Assembly: GCA_021154985.1 (NCBI GenBank)
Contig: JAJNQE010000019.1
Span: forward strand, 1 to 18,122
Source of the DNA: Hydrogenophaga sp.
GTDB taxonomy: Bacteria; Pseudomonadota; Gammaproteobacteria; Burkholderiales; Burkholderiaceae_C
Length of the DNA: 18,122 nt
Direction of reading: 5' to 3'
In this document: one piece after another, positions 13,441 to 18,122 of the stretch
Layout of the letters: every line of letters starts with the position of its first letter
Numbering within the stretch: the stretch's first letter is position 1
Notes under the pieces: model-generated
Told to the model about the DNA's origin: nothing
Database searches by the model: none
Seen by the model: only the letters and a program-made list of their open reading frames with translations
Translations under genes and position numbers: made by a program

Positions 13441-14561
13441 TGACCCATCGGCGTCTGCTCTTCGTCACCGGCACCCGGGCCGATTTCGGCAAGCTCGAAC
13501 CGCTTGCGCTGGCCGCGCAGCAGGCCGGATTTGCCGTGGGCTTCTTCATCACCGGCATGCACATGATGCGGCGCTACGGCGAAACCCGGCTGGAGGTGAA
13601 ACGGTTCCCCGATGCGGAGTTTTTCGAGTTCGTGAACCAGCGCGAAGGCGATGCGCAAGACTTCATCCTCTCCAAGACCATCCTGGGTTTTTCCGACTTT
13701 GTGCACGAGCACCGGCCCGACCTGGTGGTGATCCACGGCGACCGGGTGGAAGCGCTGGCCGCCTCCATCGTCTGCGCCATGAAGTACATCCCCTCGGCGC
13801 ACATTGAAGGGGGCGAAGTCTCGGGCACCATCGACGAGAGCATTCGCCACTGCAACACCAAGCTGTGCGCTTCGCACTTCGTGAGCTCCGACGGCGCGCG
13901 TCAGCGCGTGCTGGCGCTCGGTGAGTCGCCCGAGAGCGTCTACAACATCGGCTCGCCCGAACTCGACACCCACGCACGGCCCTCGGGCGTGACGCTGGCG
14001 CAGGTGAAGGAGCGTTACGCGATCCCGTTCGACGACTACGGCATCGTGATTTTTCACCCCGTGACCTCGGAGGCCGACACCATCGGCGCGCAGGCCCAGG
14101 CGCTGTTCGCGCGGTTGGAGGCCAGCGGGCGCCATTTCGTGGTGATCGCGCCCAACAACGACCCGGGCACCGAAGACATCTTTGCCGTGCTGGAAAAGTT
14201 GCCCAAGGAGCGTTTCCGCCAGATTCCGTCGATGCGGTTCAACTATTTTTCCGAGTTGATGAAAAATGCCTCGGCCATGGTGGGCAACAGCAGCGCGGGG
14301 GTGCGCGAGGCGCCGTTTCTGGGTGTGCCCAGTCTCGATGTGGGCACGCGGCAGAACCGGCGTGCCAGCGGTGCATCGATCACGGCGTGTTCGGCGATGG
14401 ACGCCGCGGTGATCGATCGTTTCCTCAGTGACACCTGGGGGCAGCGGTCCCAGACCGACACCACGTTTGGTGCGGGTCATGCCGCGGCGGGTTTTGTGGA
14501 GGTGCTCAAGCGCCCGGACTTCTGGCTCAAGCCGCTGCAGAAGGCTTTTGTCGGTGATTGA
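13440..14561 (+). CDS. neuC: UDP-N-acetylglucosamine 2-epimerase, hydrolysing (ManNAc-forming)
   Basis: This 373-aa GT-B-fold enzyme converts UDP-GlcNAc to UDP and ManNAc, the entry step of bacterial sialic acid synthesis. The start MTHRRLLFVTGTRADFGKL is the family N-terminus. Catalytic candidates are D101 (HGDRVEA), E123 (AHIEGGE) and D132 (TIDESIRH), each one residue beyond the positions I recall for Neisseria NeuC (D100, E122, D131). The C-terminal half has MVGNSSAGVREAPFLGVP and NIGTRQ-like DVGTRQNRR, which bind UDP. ATG 13440 shares its A with the neuB stop (TGATG). A GTG at 13398 would add 14 residues with no support. A GDP-GlcNAc-specific LegG-type activity is the main alternative. 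Confidence 0.92.
   Translation: MTHRRLLFVTGTRADFGKLEPLALAAQQAGFAVGFFITGMHMMRRYGETRLEVKRFPDAEFFEFVNQREGDAQDFILSKTILGFSDFVHEHRPDLVVIHGDRVEALAASIVCAMKYIPSAHIEGGEVSGTIDESIRHCNTKLCASHFVSSDGARQRVLALGESPESVYNIGSPELDTHARPSGVTLAQVKERYAIPFDDYGIVIFHPVTSEADTIGAQAQALFARLEASGRHFVVIAPNNDPGTEDIFAVLEKLPKERFRQIPSMRFNYFSELMKNASAMVGNSSAGVREAPFLGVPSLDVGTRQNRRASGASITACSAMDAAVIDRFLSDTWGQRSQTDTTFGAGHAAAGFVEVLKRPDFWLKPLQKAFVGD
14539..14544 (+). promoter_or_regulatory. Shine-Dalgarno supporting the GTG start of the O-antigen ligase gene
   Basis: AGAAGG at 14539-14544 within the neuC end lies 9 nt before GTG 14554. The next in-frame ATG, at 14596, has no purine-rich site upstream. Confidence 0.45.
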
Positions 14562-15792
14562 TTTGCCCAGCCTTCGCCTGCGTTTTGAATCGGCCATGGA
14601 CGCCACCGCCAAGGGTGGGGCAGTTGTGTTGCTGCTCGGTGTTCCCACCTCGATTGCACTGGTCAACATCGGCATCCTGCTGATCCTGATCGGGTGGTTT
14701 TTGTCGGGCCGCTGGCGCTGGAAGTTCGACGTGATCCGCCACCACCCGATCACGCTGCCGACCCTGCTGCTCAGCGCGCTGGTGTTGATGGGCATCGCGT
14801 ACACCGATGCATCCAGGGCCTACATCAACCACCACCTGTACGTGTACAGCAAGCTGCCGCTCATGCTCATGCTGCTGACGCTGTTTCACGATCCCCGGTG
14901 GCAACGCCGCGGCCTGCTGGCGTTTGCGGTGGGCTCGGTGGTCACGGTGGCGAGCACCTACGCCAACATCTGGTTTCAGGTGCCCTGGTCGGATTCTCAC
15001 AACCAGGGCATGGGTGTCACGCACCACGTCTTCAACGACTACATCGCGCAAGGCTTGGCCATGTCGTTCTTCACGGCGCTTGCGTTGGTGATCGCCATTG
15101 ATGCACGCAGCAAGGCGGTCCGATGGGCATGGGTGCTGGTGGCCGCGTTCACGGCGTTCAGCATCACGCACCTGTTGCAGGGTCGCACAGGGCAGGTGGT
15201 GTTGCTCGCCATGTTCTGCGCACTCGCCTGGGTGGCGGCGCCGCCGGCCTGGCGGTGGCGAGCGTTGGCCTTGGTGGCGTTGGCAGCGGTGCTCCTGTTT
15301 CTGTCTTCGCCGCTGCTGCGCGATCGGGTCACCACGATGTTCACCGAGTTCTCGCAGTACACCGACGCCGGTGTGCTCACCACCTCCACCGGTTACCGGC
15401 TGGACATGTGGAAGAACGCACTGGACATGTTCATCGACAGCCCGCTGTGGGGGCACGGCACAGCGAGCTACCGGGTTTTGTCCGAACAGGTTTATGCCGA
15501 CGCGGCGGTGTGCGCGGTCTCCTGCGTGCATCCCCACAACCAGTTTCTGTTTTTTGCGGTGGAGTTTGGTCTGCTCGGTTTGGCGGCTTATTTGCTGCTG
15601 CTCCAGCGGTCCCTCACGGCGGCTTTTGACTTGACCGTGCGCTACCGCAACCTGCTGGTGGCGTTCCTCGCCATCCTGTTCGTCGACAGCTTCATCAACG
15701 GGCCCTTCTGGGTGACGACCGAGCGGCACCTGTTCGCGTCCGTCTTGCCTTTGTTGGTGGCCGGATGGCCAGCGCGGGAGCGCGCGGCATGA
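14554..15792 (+). CDS. O-antigen ligase/polymerase-family membrane protein (Wzy_C domain)
   Basis: This ~412-aa polytopic inner-membrane protein has about ten to twelve hydrophobic helices. Members either ligate undecaprenyl-linked glycan onto lipid A-core (WaaL) or polymerise repeats (Wzy), acting at the periplasmic face. The large periplasmic loop contains the Wzy_C pattern: TGYRLDMW (280-287), SPLWGHGTASY, then HPHNQFLFF with H326/H328 and N329. Two Cys residues (AVCAVSC) precede the HPHN and could form a disulfide. I favour the GTG start at 14554, which overlaps the neuC stop by 8 nt; ATG 14596 (398 aa) is the alternative. Placement directly after neuC implies a sialylated surface glycan, with ligase more likely than polymerase but not proven. 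Confidence 0.85.
   Translation: MIDLPSLRLRFESAMDATAKGGAVVLLLGVPTSIALVNIGILLILIGWFLSGRWRWKFDVIRHHPITLPTLLLSALVLMGIAYTDASRAYINHHLYVYSKLPLMLMLLTLFHDPRWQRRGLLAFAVGSVVTVASTYANIWFQVPWSDSHNQGMGVTHHVFNDYIAQGLAMSFFTALALVIAIDARSKAVRWAWVLVAAFTAFSITHLLQGRTGQVVLLAMFCALAWVAAPPAWRWRALALVALAAVLLFLSSPLLRDRVTTMFTEFSQYTDAGVLTTSTGYRLDMWKNALDMFIDSPLWGHGTASYRVLSEQVYADAAVCAVSCVHPHNQFLFFAVEFGLLGLAAYLLLLQRSLTAAFDLTVRYRNLLVAFLAILFVDSFINGPFWVTTERHLFASVLPLLVAGWPARERAA
15776..15780 (+). promoter_or_regulatory. Shine-Dalgarno for the RgpF-like gene
   Basis: GGGAG at 15776-15780 lies 8 nt before ATG 15789. It favours that start (ATGA overlap with the upstream stop) over the in-frame ATG 15765. Confidence 0.55.
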
Positions 15793-16880
15793 TTCCCGCC
15801 TGGAAGCTGCGGCGCGAGCTGGAAACCGCGCGCCAGCAACTGCAGGCCATCTCGGAGCGGCTGATCGGCCCGGCCCGCCAGCGCCGCCTCGACAGCCAGT
15901 TCCCAAGCGGTCTCCGCGTCGCCAACGGAGCGGCTTCGCTGGGTCCCAAAGTGGCCATCTTTCTGGTGTACCAGCCGCGCGGCATGTCGGCTTCTGCGGT
16001 GGCCACTTGCCGGCACCTGAGCGAGCGGGGCTACTCGGTGGTGCTGGTGGCCAACTCGCCGGTTTCCGCCGCGGACGAAGCCTTGCTGGCACGGTGGGTC
16101 TGGCGCTTTGTCGAGCGGCCGAACTTCGGCTACGACTTCGGTGGGTACCGCGACGGCATCCGCCTGCTGTGGCACTGGTCTGTGTCGCCGGAGAGTTTGA
16201 TCATCCTGAACGACAGCGTGTGGTTTCCGCTCGATGAGAACGAGACCATGCTGGCTGCCATGGAAGCGTCCAGTGCCGGCTTTCTGGGGGCACTGCGGCA
16301 CGTGGACCTGCCCGAGACGGACTCGGAGCACGCCGGCATCTTTCTGTCCTATTTTTTCCTGATCAAACGGGCGGTGTTGACCTCGGATGTGTTCGTCAAC
16401 TACTGGAGCCGCTACGTCTCGACCAGCAACAAGTACCTCACTGTGCGTCGCGGCGAGCGCGGTTTTTCCCGCACCTTGTTCGCCGCTGGTGTACCGAGCG
16501 AAGGTCTGTACTCCAGAGACCGTTTCATGGCCGCGGTGGAGCAGCAACCAGCGGCGTTTCTGCGCCAGACCCTGGTGTACGGCGCCTACACCGACCCGGG
16601 ACTGGAGCAGGCGCGGGACTCACTGCTGCAGGCCGACGCCACATCAGAGCGATGGCGCGAGCAGGCCATCGATCACATTCGAGCGGTGGTGAACAAGCGC
16701 AACTTCCACTCGTCGTTCTGCTTCGCCAGCATCCGCTTGCTGGGCACTCCACTGCTCAAGAAAAACAAGGGCGAACTGCAGGTGCGCATGCGCCGCCAGT
16801 ACCTGCGTGCAGTGAAGGCGGGCGACCTGCCTGCGCCCGAGGCGGCGGTGCTGGCCGAGATTGAAGCCAGCACCCACTGA
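15789..16880 (+). CDS. RgpF-family (rhamnan synthesis F-like) glycan protein
   Basis: This 363-aa protein matches the RgpF family, named for streptococcal rhamnose-polysaccharide synthesis. Visible signatures are the opening strand VAIFLVYQPRG, then PNFGYDFGGYRDGI (N112, Y115, D116, F117, Y120) and LIILNDSVWFPL (N141, D142), which together are typical of the family. HAGIFLSYFFLIKR and NKYLTVRRGERGFS follow. An amphipathic N-terminal helix (WKLRRELETARQQLQAISERL) precedes the domain. It is shorter than the ~580-aa streptococcal form and carries essentially one domain. ATG 15789 overlaps the upstream stop (ATGA). It is the last gene of the neu operon and probably a glycosyltransferase; donor and acceptor are unknown, and rhamnose genes are not seen in the window. 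Confidence 0.8.
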   Translation: MIPAWKLRRELETARQQLQAISERLIGPARQRRLDSQFPSGLRVANGAASLGPKVAIFLVYQPRGMSASAVATCRHLSERGYSVVLVANSPVSAADEALLARWVWRFVERPNFGYDFGGYRDGIRLLWHWSVSPESLIILNDSVWFPLDENETMLAAMEASSAGFLGALRHVDLPETDSEHAGIFLSYFFLIKRAVLTSDVFVNYWSRYVSTSNKYLTVRRGERGFSRTLFAAGVPSEGLYSRDRFMAAVEQQPAAFLRQTLVYGAYTDPGLEQARDSLLQADATSERWREQAIDHIRAVVNKRNFHSSFCFASIRLLGTPLLKKNKGELQVRMRRQYLRAVKAGDLPAPEAAVLAEIEASTH

Positions 16881-16894
16881 GCGCAGGCGCTCAG
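16877..16894. terminator. Perfect inverted repeat spanning both convergent stop codons
   Basis: CTGAGCGC-AG-GCGCTCAG is a perfect 8-bp inverted repeat that includes the TGA of the rgpF-like gene (16878-16880) and the complement of the tolC stop (16891-16893). As RNA it gives a 7-bp stem with a CAGG loop in either direction. No T-tract follows on either side, so it would be an atypical, possibly bidirectional terminator or a 3'-end-protecting hairpin. Confidence 0.45.
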
Positions 16895-18122
16895 GGCGCC
16901 AGCAACGAGTTGATCGGCGACAAATCCTCAGGCACCAGTTTGCCGCTGGCCTGCTTCAGGCGCAAGCCGCCCAGCAGCACGTTGTAGCGCGCTTGTGCCA
17001 GGTCGCGTTTGGTCTGGAACAGCTGGCTTTGGGCGTTGAGCACGTCGATGTTGATGCGCACGCCGACCTGGTAGCCCAGGCGGTTGGCGTCCAGGGCGCT
17101 CTGGCTGGAGGCTTCTGCGGCTTCCAGCGCCTTCACCTGGCCCTGGCCTGAGAGCACACCCAGAAATGCGCTGCGCGTGGCGAGGTCGACCCCGCGCCGG
17201 GCCGCTTCCAGGTCGGTGCGGGCTTTCTCTTCGAGCGACAGGGTTTCCTTCACCCGGTTCTGGATGGCGTAGCCCGCGAAGAGGGGCATGTTGAGCTGCA
17301 CGCCGACGCTGGCGTTGTTGCTGCGAACGGTGTTCTGGGCGAGGGTGGTGGTGGAGGGCGCGCGGGCCACCTGGTACTGCGCCACCAGGTCCACGGTGGG
17401 TTTGTGGCCGGCCTCGGCCTTGCGGGTTTCCAGTTGGGCAATTTCCAGCCCGCGGGTGGCTTGCAGGATGGTGGGGTGGGTGTTGTCGTTGAGGGCCACC
17501 CAGGCCTGCGGGTCGGCGGGCAGCAGCGGGGGCAGCACCACCGGCGCCACCAGCGGCTTGGGTGCCACGTCGGCGCGGCCCACCAGCTGGTTCAGGGAGA
17601 GCTGCTTCACCCGCAGGTCGTTTTCGGCGGCGATCTCTTGCGCCACGACGAGGTCGAAGCCGGCTTGCGCTTCACGCGAGTCGGTCACGGTGGTGGTGCC
17701 GACTTCAAAGTTGCGTTTGGCGGCGGCGAGCTGTTCGCCCACGGCGGTTTTCTGGGCGCGCACAAACGCCAGCGTGTCTGTGGCGGCAAGCACGTCAAAG
17801 TAAGCCTGCGTGGTGCGCACGATCAGGTCCTGTTCGGCCAGGGTGAGCGCAGCCTTGGCCACGTCCACCGAGAGCAGGGCCTGGTCGTTGTTGAGTTTGT
17901 TGACCGGGCGGTACAGCGGTTGGCTGGCCGAGAGCGTGGCGCTCTGGCTGTCGCTGCTGGTGTCGGCGCCGCCATTGATTTCGCGACGCGCCCAGCTGGC
18001 CGCCGCGCCCAGGCCCACTTCGGGCAGCAGGCCAGCCCTGGCCTGCTCCGCGCGGAAGAGGTTGGCCTCATCTTGCGAACGGGCCGAGAGGACAGTGGCG
18101 TCAAAGCCCCGAGCCGCCTCGA
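16891..18122 (-). CDS. tolC: TolC-family outer-membrane efflux protein (partial at window end)
   Basis: The last ~409 residues of an outer-membrane channel protein that works with inner-membrane pumps and periplasmic adaptors are present. The frame stays open to the window end (EAARGFDATVLSARSQDE then ARAGLLPEVGLGAAASW), so the start codon and signal peptide lie outside; a GTG at 18018 is internal. Typical repeats of the fold are visible: long Ala/Gln-rich helices, VRTTQAYFDVLAATDTLAF, the strand SVGVQLNMPLFAGY, and the C-terminal NRLGYQVGVRINIDVLNAQ with QARYNVLLGGLRLKQASG, which matches the E. coli TolC pattern GYSVGTRTIVDVLDA. It converges on the glycan operon with 10 nt between stops. Its relation to that operon is positional only. 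Confidence 0.92.
   Translation of the reverse strand, partial: EAARGFDATVLSARSQDEANLFRAEQARAGLLPEVGLGAAASWARREINGGADTSSDSQSATLSASQPLYRPVNKLNNDQALLSVDVAKAALTLAEQDLIVRTTQAYFDVLAATDTLAFVRAQKTAVGEQLAAAKRNFEVGTTTVTDSREAQAGFDLVVAQEIAAENDLRVKQLSLNQLVGRADVAPKPLVAPVVLPPLLPADPQAWVALNDNTHPTILQATRGLEIAQLETRKAEAGHKPTVDLVAQYQVARAPSTTTLAQNTVRSNNASVGVQLNMPLFAGYAIQNRVKETLSLEEKARTDLEAARRGVDLATRSAFLGVLSGQGQVKALEAAEASSQSALDANRLGYQVGVRINIDVLNAQSQLFQTKRDLAQARYNVLLGGLRLKQASGKLVPEDLSPINSLLAP

Overview
This window is ordinary chromosomal DNA of a high-GC betaproteobacterium, most likely order Burkholderiales and probably family Comamonadaceae (Hydrogenophaga/Acidovorax/Rhodoferax-like). The evidence is the purF-metZ-gltX order, the gltX-linked tRNA-Ala(GGC)/Glu/Asp cluster, and the strong third-position GC bias, which leaves long mirror frames opposite almost every gene. 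The family assignment is an inference from gene content. I see no insertion sequence, prophage, CRISPR array or integrase.

Left part (1-3453): the 3' end of purF, metZ (O-succinylhomoserine sulfhydrylase) and gltX (glutamyl-tRNA synthetase) run on the plus strand. They are followed by tRNA-Ala(GGC), tRNA-Glu(TTC) and tRNA-Asp(GTC), closed by a strong intrinsic terminator at 3407-3439. A 16-nt segment containing a -10 box occurs upstream of both tRNA-Ala and tRNA-Glu.

Middle part (3454-7966): on the minus strand an Ada-AlkA fusion (damage sensor/activator plus 3-methyladenine glycosylase) is translationally coupled to an Ogt-type O6-alkylguanine methyltransferase, so the two genes together supply the activities of Ada and AlkA. 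An EamA/DMT transporter follows. Divergent from these is a phosphomannomutase/phosphoglucomutase (AlgC type) that would feed sugar-nucleotide synthesis.

Right part (7974-16880) is the most interesting: a cell-surface glycan locus with two divergent operons sharing a 136-bp regulatory gap (10640-10775). Leftward are two tandem, strongly diverged GT30 (Kdo transferase-like) proteins joined by an ATGA overlap. Rightward is a compact sialic-acid operon: CMP-sialate synthetase (neuA), an unclassified DxD glycosyltransferase, neuB, neuC, an O-antigen ligase/polymerase-family membrane protein and a short RgpF-family protein. The enzymes take UDP-GlcNAc to ManNAc (NeuC), to Neu5Ac (NeuB), to CMP-Neu5Ac (NeuA). 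No recognisable sialyltransferase (GT29/38/42/52/80/97 type) is present. The GT30 pair, whose known donor CMP-Kdo is chemically close to CMP-sialate, and the RgpF-like protein are therefore candidates for the transfer step.

Right edge (16891-18122): a convergent tolC-family outer-membrane efflux gene, cut by the window end. A perfect 8-bp inverted repeat spans its stop codon and that of the rgpF-like gene.
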